Positions 1-8,979 are shown, numbered from the stretch's first letter. The stretch is DNA of 64,000 nucleotides from Verrucomicrobia bacterium UBA3841 (GCA_002392765.1 DGHT01000071.1:23390-87389); one strand, 5' to 3'. Numbers and translations: made by a program. Notes: generated by a model from the letters alone, not told the origin.

Positions 1-926
<926 letters not shown>

Positions 927-934
927 AACGCTTT

Positions 935-964
935 ATTATATCATAAATCCGGCCTGTAAGCCAA
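935..964 (-). promoter_or_regulatory. Promoter of the glycine-rich protein gene
   Basis: On the minus strand an extended -10 (TGATATAAT, 943-935) is preceded by TTGGCT (964-959) at an 18-base spacing. The predicted transcription start is about 928, two bases before the GTG start codon at 926. Confidence 0.6.
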
Positions 965-1032
965 TAAAACTTATGATTTAATCGAAACTTCCCGCTCCGT
1001 CATTGACTGGGGAAACGGCTGTTCCTGAATGC

Positions 1033-1066
1033 AAAAAACCGAAGCGCTTAGGGAACGCTCCGGCTT
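1033..1066 (-). terminator. Rho-independent terminator of the rpmJ-mraY operon
   Basis: In minus-strand RNA the arms CCGGAGCG and CGCUUCGG form an 8-bp stem with one G-U pair, a 9-base loop, and a following run of six U (complement of 1033-1038). It lies about 165 bases after the mraY stop. Confidence 0.8.
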
Positions 1067-1231
1067 TTAGCAACAAGTTTAACCATGATTAATATATGCC
1101 GCGAATGACAATCGATGACAGAAAAATCCTATTTTTTTTTAAAATATTTTTATATCTGCAAGAAATATCGCAATAAACGGCGATTTCTTTAACTTTTCAA
1201 CCATTCAACCTTTCAACTTTTCAACCTTGTT

Positions 1232-2320
1232 TTATCTGATCTTCAAGAAAAATATCAGCAGGAACGGCATAATCACAATTTGAAGAAGCATGAATCGCAT
1301 TAAAATCTGCCCCGGCGACCATCCCAGATTCTTTCTGCAATGGTCATGGAGCGGGAAGCGAACTTTCCTGATCGGGGAATCGGCGTCGATTTCCCGGCCC
1401 AATTTCTTTGCGAGCCTCAAAAGAGTCAACTTGGCAAGACCGCCGCCGCCGTTCACTATGACGACCGGCGCGAGGGCGAGCAGAAGAAACGGATTGCCCG
1501 CAACGAGTATGGCGGTGGCGAGAAGAACGCCGAGAAAACGGCTTCCAGCGTCGCCCATCAGAACCTGGGACGGATTCGCGTTGTACCAGAGATAGCCGCC
1601 GAACGCCCCGGCGACAACCATCGACGCTATGGCCCATCCGGCTGCGGAAGGATTGAACGGAACGAGGAAGTACTTGGCGATGTCGTGGTGTCCGATGACC
1701 ACGTAAAGAAGGATGGAAAGCATGGCGAGAGCCATGACGGTCAGAGTCCCCGCGAGCCCGTCGATGCCGTCCGAACAGTTTGTGGCGTTCATTGTGAACC
1801 ACAGCATGAACGCCGCGCACGGGATGTACACCCACGGCGCAACATCGATGACGGCGCTCGTGAACGGAAGCCATACGTGCATCGCGCCGCCGGAGGAGTG
1901 TCCCATATAGACCGAAACCGCGACGGCTATGCAGACGACCGCGTCCAGAAGACCCTTTTTGAGTTCGCCCCACGGAATCGAGGAGCGGTCGTCCAGATAG
2001 CCGAAAAGCATCGCCAGATACATTGACGCCACCGCCGCGGCATCCCAAGGCTGCATGGGGGCGAACAGGATTATCGCAGGAAGCGCAATCAGCGTCACCA
2101 CGAGTCCCGCGCCCGTCGGTTTGCCCTTCGAGACCATTCCGTCGGCACCGAGTATGGTCTTGCCGTGGTCTCTCGGGAGTCTGTCCCAGAAGCGCGGCAG
2201 AAAGACCAGACAGGCGATGGCGGCGACAATCGTGCCGCCGGCCATCAACAGCAGGTGCGACTGGAGAAGCCTGAACGGCCCCCAGTGCGGCGTCAAGTAA
2301 TTGGCGATGTAGTACAGCAT
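1232..2320 (-). CDS. mraY: Phospho-N-acetylmuramoyl-pentapeptide transferase
   Basis: Transfers phospho-MurNAc-pentapeptide from UDP to undecaprenyl phosphate, forming lipid I at the inner face of the cytoplasmic membrane. The 362-aa length is normal and about ten hydrophobic segments are visible. Family signatures: the aspartate pair D110-D111 (GYLDDR), the NCSDGIDGLAG loop, GDAGSRFLG, and the late PLHDHCRKNLGW segment that corresponds to the HHHFEKKGW motif of MraY. The start is 6 bases after the stop of the preceding lipoprotein gene, so it is cotranscribed with it. The location is odd: it is the last gene of a ribosomal-protein operon instead of the division/cell-wall cluster, with no mur or fts neighbours. 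Identity is firm because the SDGIDGLAG and PLHxH motifs separate MraY from WecA. Confidence 0.93.
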   Translation of the reverse strand: MLYYIANYLTPHWGPFRLLQSHLLLMAGGTIVAAIACLVFLPRFWDRLPRDHGKTILGADGMVSKGKPTGAGLVVTLIALPAIILFAPMQPWDAAAVASMYLAMLFGYLDDRSSIPWGELKKGLLDAVVCIAVAVSVYMGHSSGGAMHVWLPFTSAVIDVAPWVYIPCAAFMLWFTMNATNCSDGIDGLAGTLTVMALAMLSILLYVVIGHHDIAKYFLVPFNPSAAGWAIASMVVAGAFGGYLWYNANPSQVLMGDAGSRFLGVLLATAILVAGNPFLLLALAPVVIVNGGGGLAKLTLLRLAKKLGREIDADSPIRKVRFPLHDHCRKNLGWSPGQILMRFMLLQIVIMPFLLIFFLKIR

Positions 2321-2326
2321 GATGCT

Positions 2327-3415
2327 TTATTCTTGCAATCCGGCGTTCTTGAGCATTTCAGCGGACAGCGTTTTGAGGACTTTTTCCGTCAGTTCCATCG
2401 AAGCGGACAGCTTGTCGCCGTCAGCCTTGATTTCGAGCGTCGAGAACATTTCGCGCGCCATGACTGCCTCGTCGGACGTATCTTCCCCGGGAATCGAACC
2501 CTTGACCATGACCACGAAAGAATTGAGCGAGGTCGCAAGCGTATCGGCATCGTTTGCACCGCCGGCGATGACGGAAACCTTCGCTTCGACCTTGTCGGAC
2601 GCGACAAGCGCAAAATCCACCGCCTTGAACGCCTTGATCATGCGCGAACCTTCGGGAATCATCATGTCGACGGCGGCGAGATTGGCGGATGCTGCGGGAT
2701 TTTGGGCGATTACGCCGCCAAGGTCAGGGATGTACAGCCTGATGAAATCGGCGGAAGTGAAGCCTCCGAAAGACTTGTCGGCTCCCCTCCCTTCCTTGTA
2801 AAGCGCAATCATCTTCTGCGCGCCCGCCTCGCTGTTGGCGACGATCGCCACCTTGCCTTCAAGAGACAATGCGAACACGTCGCAAGGGACATCCTCGCCC
2901 TTGGACACCTTGTACGCCTTCATTCCGCCGACTTCCGCGGACTTGAATACGTCCTTCTGCATTTCTTTCTGCGACATCTCGTTCACCGCCGCCACGATTT
3001 TGTCGAGATCGAAGTCGCCGGCAAGCGCCGCAGCCACTTCGACATCACCCTCCTCGACATTTACGGAAAGCACGGAAACAACGGCCCATTCGGCCTTGGC
3101 GTCACCGATGCCGGCCTTTTCCAGCAAAGCCTTTGCCTCGGCCGCATTTTCGCCGGCCGCTTCGAAACCGATATCCAATCCCTGCTTGTAGCACTTCTCC
3201 ACCGCCTCAAGAAGAGGCTTGAGCGATTCAGAACCGTTGGCGACAAACGCGAGGGACGCGAGAGCGTTCTCCGGAATCGCGGGAGCGTAGGATTTCGCCG
3301 CAGCGGTCGGGGCGGCACCGGATTTCGCCGCAGGTTTGTCAGACGCGGAATCGCCGCCGCAGCCGGTCAGCGCGGCCACCAGACCGGCGACCATAGCAAT
3401 TTTAAGTGTTTTCAT
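2327..3415 (-). CDS. Lipoprotein, paralogue of the gene upstream
   Basis: 362 aa with a lipoprotein signal, MKTLKIAMVAGLVAALTGC, so it should be lipidated at Cys19. The rest is soluble and alpha/beta with no known catalytic motif. It is clearly related to the protein at 3412-4563: the segments IALYKEGRGADKSFGG..DFIRLYIPDLG and DMMIPEGSRMIKAFKAVDFALVAS have counterparts IELYRDGLGEDPYFGR..DAIRLFVPDFG and DDMIPDGARKFRDLREFDFIVAS. The start codon overlaps the upstream stop (ATGA), and mraY follows after 6 bases. Function unknown; the position suggests it is expressed at ribosomal-protein level and acts in the periplasm or outer membrane. Confidence 0.85.
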   Translation of the reverse strand: MKTLKIAMVAGLVAALTGCGGDSASDKPAAKSGAAPTAAAKSYAPAIPENALASLAFVANGSESLKPLLEAVEKCYKQGLDIGFEAAGENAAEAKALLEKAGIGDAKAEWAVVSVLSVNVEEGDVEVAAALAGDFDLDKIVAAVNEMSQKEMQKDVFKSAEVGGMKAYKVSKGEDVPCDVFALSLEGKVAIVANSEAGAQKMIALYKEGRGADKSFGGFTSADFIRLYIPDLGGVIAQNPAASANLAAVDMMIPEGSRMIKAFKAVDFALVASDKVEAKVSVIAGGANDADTLATSLNSFVVMVKGSIPGEDTSDEAVMAREMFSTLEIKADGDKLSASMELTEKVLKTLSAEMLKNAGLQE

Positions 3416-4563
3416 TGTTTTCCCTTGTTTATTGTTTGTTTTGCGAATCCGCCTGGTATTGCAGAAACGAGGTTTTCAATCGCTTCTGGATCTACCGGTA
3501 CGGAAATCTTGATGTATTCGTCTTTCCCCGTAACTCTGACGGAGGTCAGGGCGTTGTACGCGATATCGCGCAGCGGGTCCGGGACGGACTCTTTTTTGAA
3601 TGCCGCGCGGCACTTCAGAATCGCCGCGCGGATAAGGACGGATATCTCGGCGGCGTCATTCTCGTTCGCGGCCCTGAAAGCGAGTTTCAGGGAAAGCGAA
3701 TCCTTTTTGCCTGACGCTACGATGAAATCGAACTCCCGCAGATCGCGGAACTTCCGCGCGCCGTCGGGAATCATATCGTCAAGTGGCGACAGGTCCATCT
3801 GGCCGGCCGCGGCAATCGATGCCGCGATCGAGCCGAAATCGGGCACGAAAAGACGGATGGCGTCGCCGCTCTCCGACACCCGTCCGAAATACGGATCCTC
3901 CCCGAGTCCGTCGCGGTAGAGTTCAATCTGGCGCGCCAGCGCTTTTTCGGTCGATCCGACAAGCAGCAGTTCGCCGCAAAGCGAACATGCGCAGGCGAGT
4001 TCGTCCTCGGTGAAAAGGTCGGACGTCCCCCCCGTGCGGATTCTGTAGGCGTCCACGCCCGAAACCGACGACGGGGACAGCGAAAGCGGGGAATCGGCTC
4101 TCTTCGTCCTGGCGTACGCGGCGGCGATCCTGTCGATGTCGTGGGGGAAAGACACGGCGAGCGAGAATTCCGGCATCGATTCAAGGTTTCCGGCCCCGTC
4201 TAGCGAGACCGGCCCCATGGAAAAAATGGCCCACCGGAAAGGAGCGTCCGAGATACCGGATTCTGAAAGAAAGCGGGATATGGCTCCGTTGCCGGATGAA
4301 GGTCCGGCGCCTATCGCGTCGAGGGTCGCGTCCGCAAGGCGCTGAAGGTGCGCCGAGTCGGATTTGCGGCATACGAGCGCCAGAGACGCCCCCTCCACGA
4401 CGCCGGGGTGCGTCGCGGCGAAGAACGCCTTCTGATTCTCGGCCGGCGCCGCACGGCGGACGAATCCGCGCCTGGGGAAAAAACAGAAAACGGCGAGGGC
4501 TATGGACGCCCCCGCCATTGCCGCAAATGCAATCTTCAGTAATTTGCGGGATTTAGGATTCAC
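3412..4563 (-). CDS. Membrane-anchored envelope protein, paralogue of the following lipoprotein
   Basis: 383 aa if read from the GTG that overlaps the rplT stop (GTGA). A longer frame runs upstream but lies entirely inside rplT, so this start is chosen. Residues 5-28 (LLKIAFAAMAGASIALAVFCF) are one hydrophobic segment followed by RRGF, without a lipobox, so it is probably an N-terminal anchor or signal peptide. The periplasmic part aligns along its length with the lipoprotein downstream, so the two are a tandem duplication with different membrane attachment. No recognised domain or catalytic residues. Confidence 0.8.
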   Translation of the reverse strand: MNPKSRKLLKIAFAAMAGASIALAVFCFFPRRGFVRRAAPAENQKAFFAATHPGVVEGASLALVCRKSDSAHLQRLADATLDAIGAGPSSGNGAISRFLSESGISDAPFRWAIFSMGPVSLDGAGNLESMPEFSLAVSFPHDIDRIAAAYARTKRADSPLSLSPSSVSGVDAYRIRTGGTSDLFTEDELACACSLCGELLLVGSTEKALARQIELYRDGLGEDPYFGRVSESGDAIRLFVPDFGSIAASIAAAGQMDLSPLDDMIPDGARKFRDLREFDFIVASGKKDSLSLKLAFRAANENDAAEISVLIRAAILKCRAAFKKESVPDPLRDIAYNALTSVRVTGKDEYIKISVPVDPEAIENLVSAIPGGFAKQTINKGKQ

Positions 4564-4907
4564 GCATTCTTCGCCATTTCGACGAGGGTCTTGAACCCTG
4601 CGGGATCCTGAATGGCGATTTCGCTCAACGATTTCCTGTTGAGAGCGACGCCGCACTTGATGAGGCCCGCCATGAACTTGGAATAGCCGATTCCCTCCGC
4701 ACGGGCGGCCGCGTTGATGCGCGCAATCCAAAGCTGGCGGAAATCGCGCTTCTTCAGCTTGCGATGCTCCGTGGAAAGGCGCATTGCGCGATCCACTGCC
4801 TCGGTGGCGGTGCGGAAAAGTTTGGATCTCGCTCCGTAGAAGCCCTTCGCCAGTTTAAGCCGGCGGCGGCGTCTTTCGCGGGAAGCAGGTGCATTTGTTA
4901 CTCGCAT
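4560..4907 (-). CDS. rplT: 50S ribosomal protein bL20
   Basis: 115 aa, the usual length. It binds 23S rRNA early in 50S assembly and in many bacteria represses its own operon. Diagnostic segments are the basic N-terminus (RERRRRRLKLAKGFYGARSKLF), YRDRKxRKR-equivalent HRKLKKRDFRQLWIARINAA, and GLIKCGVALNRKSLSEIA. It follows rpmI after 9 bases, the usual rpmI-rplT order, but without infC. Confidence 0.97.
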   Translation of the reverse strand: MRVTNAPASRERRRRRLKLAKGFYGARSKLFRTATEAVDRAMRLSTEHRKLKKRDFRQLWIARINAAARAEGIGYSKFMAGLIKCGVALNRKSLSEIAIQDPAGFKTLVEMAKNA

Positions 4908-4916
4908 GGTCCCTCC

Positions 4917-5111
4917 TTAATCCTGAAGCATCCGCTTCATTGTCTTGACGACCGAATCGTCGGTCACGGTTGTTCCGCGCAGATTGCGCTTGCGGCCGCG
5001 CGGCTTGTATCCGTTCAGGTGGGCCTTTCCGCCCTGGGAACGCATGACTTTGCCCGTTGCCGACGTTTTCATGCGCTTGACCGCGCACTTTTTCGTTTTC
5101 ATTTTTGGCAT
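4917..5111 (-). CDS. rpmI: 50S ribosomal protein bL35
   Basis: 64 aa, starting MPKMKTKKCAVKRMKTSATGK, the standard bL35 opening, then GGKAHLNGYKPRGRKRNLRG. A good Shine-Dalgarno (AAAGGAG) lies 7 bases before the ATG. The usual partner infC is absent; rpsU is the upstream neighbour. Confidence 0.96.
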   Translation of the reverse strand: MPKMKTKKCAVKRMKTSATGKVMRSQGGKAHLNGYKPRGRKRNLRGTTVTDDSVVKTMKRMLQD

Positions 5112-5190
5112 GGTTTTTCTCCTTTGAGCCTCCCCGTCTTTCCGGCCGGGCAGTCGGATTGCGGCCCGGACCGGATGCGGAGATATTTTG
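5112..5190 (-). promoter_or_regulatory. Possible regulatory hairpin in the rpsU-rpmI gap
   Basis: This is the only sizeable gap (79 bases) inside the rpsD-rplT part of the operon. On the minus strand CCGGGC and GCCCGG (about 5138-5161) form a strong 6-bp stem around a 12-base loop, with no U tract. It could be an L20-type autoregulatory leader or a pause site; only the hairpin is visible. Confidence 0.35.
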
Positions 5191-5394
5191 TCAGTTCAAC
5201 TCCATACGTCCGCGGCGCGAACGGTTGCGTATTCTGGCGCGCTGCGATTTTTTGCGCGCTTTGACGCAGGGCTTTTCGAAGTAGCGCTGGTCGCGTATGG
5301 TTTTGAGAAGGCCTTCCTTGTCGAGGATCTTCTTCATGCGCTTGAGACCGCGCTCCACGCTTTCGCCCTTCTTGAGCTTCAACACTATCGCCAT
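5191..5394 (-). CDS. rpsU: 30S ribosomal protein bS21
   Basis: 67 aa. The signature YFEKPCVKARKKSQRARIRNR matches the basic tail of bS21, and the N-terminus (MAIVLKLKKGESVERGLKRMKK) is also typical. bS21 sits near the anti-Shine-Dalgarno end of 16S rRNA and assists initiation. It starts 3 bases after rplQ, so it is part of the same transcript; this neighbourhood is unusual for rpsU. Confidence 0.93.
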   Translation of the reverse strand: MAIVLKLKKGESVERGLKRMKKILDKEGLLKTIRDQRYFEKPCVKARKKSQRARIRNRSRRGRMELN

Positions 5395-5397
5395 AGC

Positions 5398-5814
5398 TTA
5401 TTTCACCTCCTTCGCGGCGTCTTGGGCGGGCTCCTGGGGAGCCGCTTCGGTCTTGACCGGTTCCATGACCCACTGAAGGACGCACATCTCCGCTCCGTCG
5501 CCCTTGCGGGTCCCGAGCTTGACGATGCGCGTGTATCCGCCGTTGCGGTCCTTCATGGCGGGGGCGATTTTGTCGAAAAGGCCCTGCACCGCCTTAGGTC
5601 CGATCAGGCGGGATGCCGCCAGACGCCTTGCAGCGAGAGTGCCCTTCTTTGCGATCGTGACGATCTTGTCGGCGTCCTTGCGCGCCTCTTTGGCCTTCGG
5701 CAGGGTCGTCTTGATCGACCCGGCCATGATAAGGTTGCTGACAAGGCTGCGCATGAGCATCTTGCGATGCTCCATGGAGCGCCCGAACTTCTTCATTACT
5801 CTTTTGTGACGCAT
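5398..5814 (-). CDS. rplQ: 50S ribosomal protein bL17
   Basis: 138 aa. N-terminal MRHKRVMKKFGRSMEHRKMLMRSLVSNLI and the GGYTRIVKLGTRKGDGAEM segment are family-typical. A short Ala/Pro/Glu-rich tail (KTEAAPQEPAQDAAKEVK) extends past the core. It follows rpoA after 12 bases, the canonical alpha-operon order. Confidence 0.96.
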   Translation of the reverse strand: MRHKRVMKKFGRSMEHRKMLMRSLVSNLIMAGSIKTTLPKAKEARKDADKIVTIAKKGTLAARRLAASRLIGPKAVQGLFDKIAPAMKDRNGGYTRIVKLGTRKGDGAEMCVLQWVMEPVKTEAAPQEPAQDAAKEVK

Positions 5815-5826
5815 TTTTCGAAACTC

Positions 5827-6825
5827 CTACTTCTTCGGTTCAAGCAGATCGGCATCGAACTTGTATCCGAGCGAAAGACCCATCTGCACGAGCTTTGCTT
5901 TGATTTCGGTAAGCGATTTCTTGCCGAAATTGCGGTATTTGAGCATGTCGGCCTCGGTCTTGGAAGCAAGTTCCCCGACGGTCGAGATGTTGGCGTTGTT
6001 GAGGCAGTTGGCCGCGCGGACGCTCAGCTCGATCTCGTTGACGGACATGTTGAGGAGCTTCCTCAGACGTTCGCGGTCGTCGGAATCCTTGCTCTTCACA
6101 TCCTCGAACTCGAGCGTTTCCTTGCCGGCGTAGTCGACAAAGACGTCGAGGTGGCTTCTCAGCACGGCACCGGCCGTCTTGAGCGCCTCCTCGGGATCGA
6201 TTCTGCCGTCGGTCCAGATGTCGAGAATAAGTTTCTCGTAGTCGGTGCGCTGTCCGACGCGGGTGTTCTCGACGAGGAAATTCACGCGCGTTACCGGCGA
6301 GAATATCGAGTCGATCGCAATCAGGCCAATCTCCTGGTCGGGCTTCTTGTTGCCGTCGGCAAGGCAGAAGCCGCGCCCGGTCTTGACTTCGCACGTCATC
6401 TCGATCGAACCGTCGACGTCAAGCGTGCATATCTCCTGGCGGGGATTGAGCACCTGGACGTTGTTGTCTTCCGCGAAATTCGCCGCAGTGACGACGCAAG
6501 GACCTGTCGCCTTGAGCGTAATCGTCTGGGGTTCGCGCGTAAACGTCTTCAGATGCACCCTCTTGAGGTTGAGGATGATGTCCGTGACGTCTTCGGCGCA
6601 TCCCGGGATCGTCGAGAACTCGTGGTGCACGTCCTTGATCTTGACGGACGTGATCGCGGCCCCCTCGATCGACGACAGCAGCACTCGCCTGAGCGAGTTG
6701 CCGATGGTCCGGGCGTATCCAATCTCGAACGGCTCGGCAATGAACCGGGTATACGTTGCGGTTGCCGTGGTCTCGTCCTTGACGACACCCTTGGGCATTT
6801 CAAACCGGCTTAGACGGATAGGCAT
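5827..6825 (-). CDS. rpoA: DNA-directed RNA polymerase alpha subunit
   Basis: 332 aa, normal length. The N-terminal dimerisation domain (about 1-235) carries AxTIGNSLRRVLLSSIEGAAITSVKI-type sequence that nucleates core assembly. The C-terminal domain (about 255-325), with ANCLNNANISTVGELASKTE and GKKSLTEIKAKL, contains the helix-hairpin-helix elements that contact UP elements and activators. It lies between rpsD (35-base gap) and rplQ. Confidence 0.97.
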   Translation of the reverse strand: MPIRLSRFEMPKGVVKDETTATATYTRFIAEPFEIGYARTIGNSLRRVLLSSIEGAAITSVKIKDVHHEFSTIPGCAEDVTDIILNLKRVHLKTFTREPQTITLKATGPCVVTAANFAEDNNVQVLNPRQEICTLDVDGSIEMTCEVKTGRGFCLADGNKKPDQEIGLIAIDSIFSPVTRVNFLVENTRVGQRTDYEKLILDIWTDGRIDPEEALKTAGAVLRSHLDVFVDYAGKETLEFEDVKSKDSDDRERLRKLLNMSVNEIELSVRAANCLNNANISTVGELASKTEADMLKYRNFGKKSLTEIKAKLVQMGLSLGYKFDADLLEPKK

Positions 6826-6860
6826 TGTTTATCTCCAAAGTTCATTAGCGAAGCGTGGTA

Positions 6861-7460
6861 TCAGCGAGAGTACAATTCGACGATTGCCTGCTCGTTGATG
6901 TTCTCGGGGATCTCCGACCTTTCGGGAACCTGCATGAAGGTGCCCGTCATCGAGGCCGCGTCCCAGGAAAGCCACGCTCCGGAGACGGGGCGGTGCTCGA
7001 GAGAACTGGTGATGGCGATCATCTGGCGGTCTTTCTCGCGCACGCCGACCGTCTGGCCGGGCCTGACGGTGTACGACGGGATGTTCAGAACCTTGCCGTC
7101 GACGACAATGTGCCTGTGCGTGACGAGCTGGCGCGCCGCCGCGCGCGTCGGAGCGATGCCCAGACGGTACACGACGTTGTCGAGCCTCGCTTCGCACATC
7201 TGCAGAAGGATGTCGCCCGTCTTGCCCTTCTTGGCCTTGGCGCGCTCGAAGAAGATGCGGAACTGGCCTTCGCGCATTCCGTAGATGTACTTCGCCTTCT
7301 GCTTCTCGAGAAGCTGCTGGCCGTATTCGGAAACCTTGCGTTTACGCTTCGCACCGTGCTGGCCGGGGGGAGTGGAACGCTTGATCTCTTTCTCGCGTCC
7401 GAAAATCGGCTCGCCGAAACGGCGCGAAATCTTGGATTTGGATTGAGTGAAACGAGACAT
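6861..7460 (-). CDS. rpsD: 30S ribosomal protein uS4
   Basis: 199 aa from the ATG at 7460. An AGGAGG sits 8 bases upstream of this codon, while the alternative ATG at 7466 overlaps the rpsK stop and is too close to that site. The S4 RNA-binding domain is seen as LDNVVYRLGIAPTRAAARQLVTHRHIVVDG. uS4 starts assembly of the 16S 5' domain and often represses the alpha operon. No zinc-binding Cys set at the N-terminus (the C- form). Confidence 0.96.
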   Translation of the reverse strand: MSRFTQSKSKISRRFGEPIFGREKEIKRSTPPGQHGAKRKRKVSEYGQQLLEKQKAKYIYGMREGQFRIFFERAKAKKGKTGDILLQMCEARLDNVVYRLGIAPTRAAARQLVTHRHIVVDGKVLNIPSYTVRPGQTVGVREKDRQMIAITSSLEHRPVSGAWLSWDAASMTGTFMQVPERSEIPENINEQAIVELYSR

Positions 7461-7462
7461 TG

Positions 7463-7921
7463 TCATACCCTCCTGCGCTTGCGGGGACGGCAGCCGTTGT
7501 GGGGAACGGGCGTGCAGTCCGTGATCATCGTAACCTTGATGCCGGCGGCCTGAATCGCGCGAACCGCGCTCTCGCGTCCTGCTCCGGCGCCCTGCATCCT
7601 GACCTCGCATTCGTGCATGCCCTTGGCGACGGCGGTCTTGGCCGCGTCCTGCGCCACCATCGTGGCGGCAAAGGCTGTGGATTTGCGCGAACCCTTGAAC
7701 CCGGCCTTGCCGGCGGAGCTCCAGGAAATGACGCCGCCCCTGGCGTCGGCTATGGACACCTGGGTGTTGTTGAACGTCGAACGGATGAACGCGATGCCGG
7801 CCGGTATGGACTTGCCGGGACGCTTCTTGGCGGCGGCCTCGCCCTCTGCGGCGTCGGCCTGCTCGGCTGGCGCTGCGGCTGCGGCGGCGGGAGCTTCTTC
7901 CTTCTTTATATCTTCAGACAT
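7463..7921 (-). CDS. rpsK: 30S ribosomal protein uS11
   Basis: 152 aa. The core from about residue 38 is normal (FIRSTFNNTQVSIADARGG, GAGAGRESAVRAIQAAGIKV, TPVPHNGCRPRKRRRV). It is preceded by an extra acidic Ala-rich leader (MSEDIKKEEAPAAAAAAPAE), about 30 residues longer than in E. coli. uS11 forms part of the platform near the E site. Confidence 0.96.
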   Translation of the reverse strand: MSEDIKKEEAPAAAAAAPAEQADAAEGEAAAKKRPGKSIPAGIAFIRSTFNNTQVSIADARGGVISWSSAGKAGFKGSRKSTAFAATMVAQDAAKTAVAKGMHECEVRMQGAGAGRESAVRAIQAAGIKVTMITDCTPVPHNGCRPRKRRRV

Positions 7922-7933
7922 TGTGTTTCTCCT

Positions 7934-8314
7934 TTAGCGTCCGGCCTGCTTGGGCATGGCGATGGAAACGCGTTTGCCGCCCTTCCTCGTGCGGGCGTTC
8001 GTCTTCGTGCGCTGTCCGCGGACGGGAAGGCCCCTCTTGTGCCTCAACCCGCGGTACGAACCGATCTGGATCAGACGGCGGATGTTCTGCGAAACCTCGC
8101 GTCTGAGATCGCCTTCGACCCTGAAGTGGTCCTGTATGTACGTAGTCAGGGCGTGTATCTCGTCCTGCGTGACGTCATCCGCTTTCTTCATCGGATCGAC
8201 ATTGCACGCCGCCAAAACTTCGTCGGCGCGCTTCGGGCCTATCCCGTGTATGTACCTGAGAGCATATCTGATATGCTTCTTGCCAGGCACGTCAACTCCC
8301 ATCATTCTAGGCAT
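7934..8314 (-). CDS. rpsM: 30S ribosomal protein uS13
   Basis: 126 aa. Typical opening with GVDVPGKKHIRYALRYIHGIG, and the C-terminal GLRHKRGLPVRGQRTKTNARTRKG motif that contacts tRNA and the inter-subunit bridge. It lies 22 bases downstream of rpmJ. Confidence 0.97.
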   Translation of the reverse strand: MPRMMGVDVPGKKHIRYALRYIHGIGPKRADEVLAACNVDPMKKADDVTQDEIHALTTYIQDHFRVEGDLRREVSQNIRRLIQIGSYRGLRHKRGLPVRGQRTKTNARTRKGGKRVSIAMPKQAGR

Positions 8315-8336
8315 GTTGTTTACCTCTTGTTACGTG

Positions 8337-8450
8337 TTATCCCTGGCGCTGTTTGTGGCGAGGGTTTGTGCATATTACCCGCACCACACCCTTGCGGCGT
8401 ATGATGCGACAGTTCTCGCAGATGCGACGAACGGAACTACGTACTTTCAT
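8337..8450 (-). CDS. rpmJ: 50S ribosomal protein bL36
   Basis: A 37-codon frame with MKVRSSVRRICENCRIIRRK and a C-terminal CTNPRHKQRQG. The Cys-x2-Cys, Cys, His set forms the zinc knuckle of bL36. It is the first gene of the operon, 34 bases inside the predicted -10 box; secY and map, its usual upstream partners, are not here. Confidence 0.94.
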   Translation of the reverse strand: MKVRSSVRRICENCRIIRRKGVVRVICTNPRHKQRQG

Positions 8451-8484
8451 GTTTTTTACTCTTTTGAGTGGTCGAATAGGTAAT

Positions 8485-8514
8485 AGTATATCAAAAAACC
8501 ATGATGTAAATCAA
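8485..8514 (-). promoter_or_regulatory. Promoter of the ribosomal-protein operon
   Basis: Minus strand: TTGATT (8514-8509), 18-base spacer, then TGATATACT (8493-8485), an extended -10 of the same type found elsewhere in the window. It is back to back with the acpP promoter. Confidence 0.7.
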
Positions 8515-8546
8515 GAGGAAAATTGACATATTTTTAATTTCCCCTC

Positions 8547-8575
8547 TTGAAATAATCGGATATTTTTAGTAGAAT
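8547..8575 (+). promoter_or_regulatory. Promoter of acpP
   Basis: TTGAAA (8547-8552) and TAGAAT (8570-8575) are separated by 17 bases. It is followed by a short leader with an AAGGAG site about 9 bases before the acpP ATG. Confidence 0.7.
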
Positions 8576-8609
8576 ATTATGCAGTCAAACAAACAAGGAG
8601 AAAATCCAA

Positions 8610-8876
8610 ATGGCAGGAAAGCTAGAAGATCGCGTCAAAGATATCATTGTCGAGCAGCTCGGAGTCAATGCCGAGCAGGTAACGACCGAAGCGTCATTCA
8701 TCGATGATCTCGGAGCGGACTCTCTCGACAGCGTGGAACTCATCATGGCGTTCGAAGAGGAATTCGGAGCGGCAATTCCCGAAGAGGACGCCGAAAAGCT
8801 TACGACGGTCGGCAAGGTCGTGGATTACCTGAAAGCCAAGGGATATGGCGACGACGGTTCCGCGCCGGCCCAGTAA
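8610..8876 (+). CDS. acpP: Acyl carrier protein
   Basis: 88 aa, acidic, four-helix ACP. Ser38 in the GADSLD motif is the phosphopantetheine attachment site. It carries acyl chains for fatty acid and lipid A synthesis, and so is the partner of FabH, FabF, FabZ and the LpxL-like acyltransferase encoded 50 kb away. It is monocistronic, with its own promoter and terminator. The tail GYGDDGSAPAQ is slightly longer than usual. Confidence 0.95.
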   Translation: MAGKLEDRVKDIIVEQLGVNAEQVTTEASFIDDLGADSLDSVELIMAFEEEFGAAIPEEDAEKLTTVGKVVDYLKAKGYGDDGSAPAQ

Positions 8877-8908
8877 GAGAAGAGGTTTTCGGTTATCGAA
8901 AAAAACGG

Positions 8909-8953
8909 ACAAGGGATGTCGATATCCGGCATCTCTTGTTTCCTTTTTTTCTC
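8909..8953 (+). terminator. Terminator of acpP
   Basis: A 10-bp stem with one G-U pair (8909-8918 with 8930-8939), an 11-base loop, then a T-rich tail containing seven consecutive T. Confidence 0.8.
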
Positions 8954-8979
8954 TCGCATTCCCGGAAGGGGGTTTATAG

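Larger units (their letters stand above)
927..1231. other. Intergenic region between mraY and the glycine-rich gene
   Basis: AT-rich, with no convincing coding frame. It holds the promoter of the leftward gene (935-964) and the mraY-operon terminator (1033-1066). Nothing else is recognised between 1070 and 1231. Confidence 0.6.

Noticed and set aside
2165..3919. Long plus-strand open frame opposite the lipoprotein genes
   Set aside because: It is rich in Arg, His and Asp with no domain, crosses several minus-strand genes, and results from high GC at third positions.
4917..5190. infC expected before rpmI
   Set aside because: No frame with IF3 sequence lies between rpsU and rpmI.
5188..6813. 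541-codon plus-strand frame opposite rpoA and rplQ
   Set aside because: The minus strand encodes unmistakable ribosomal and polymerase genes; this is their shadow.
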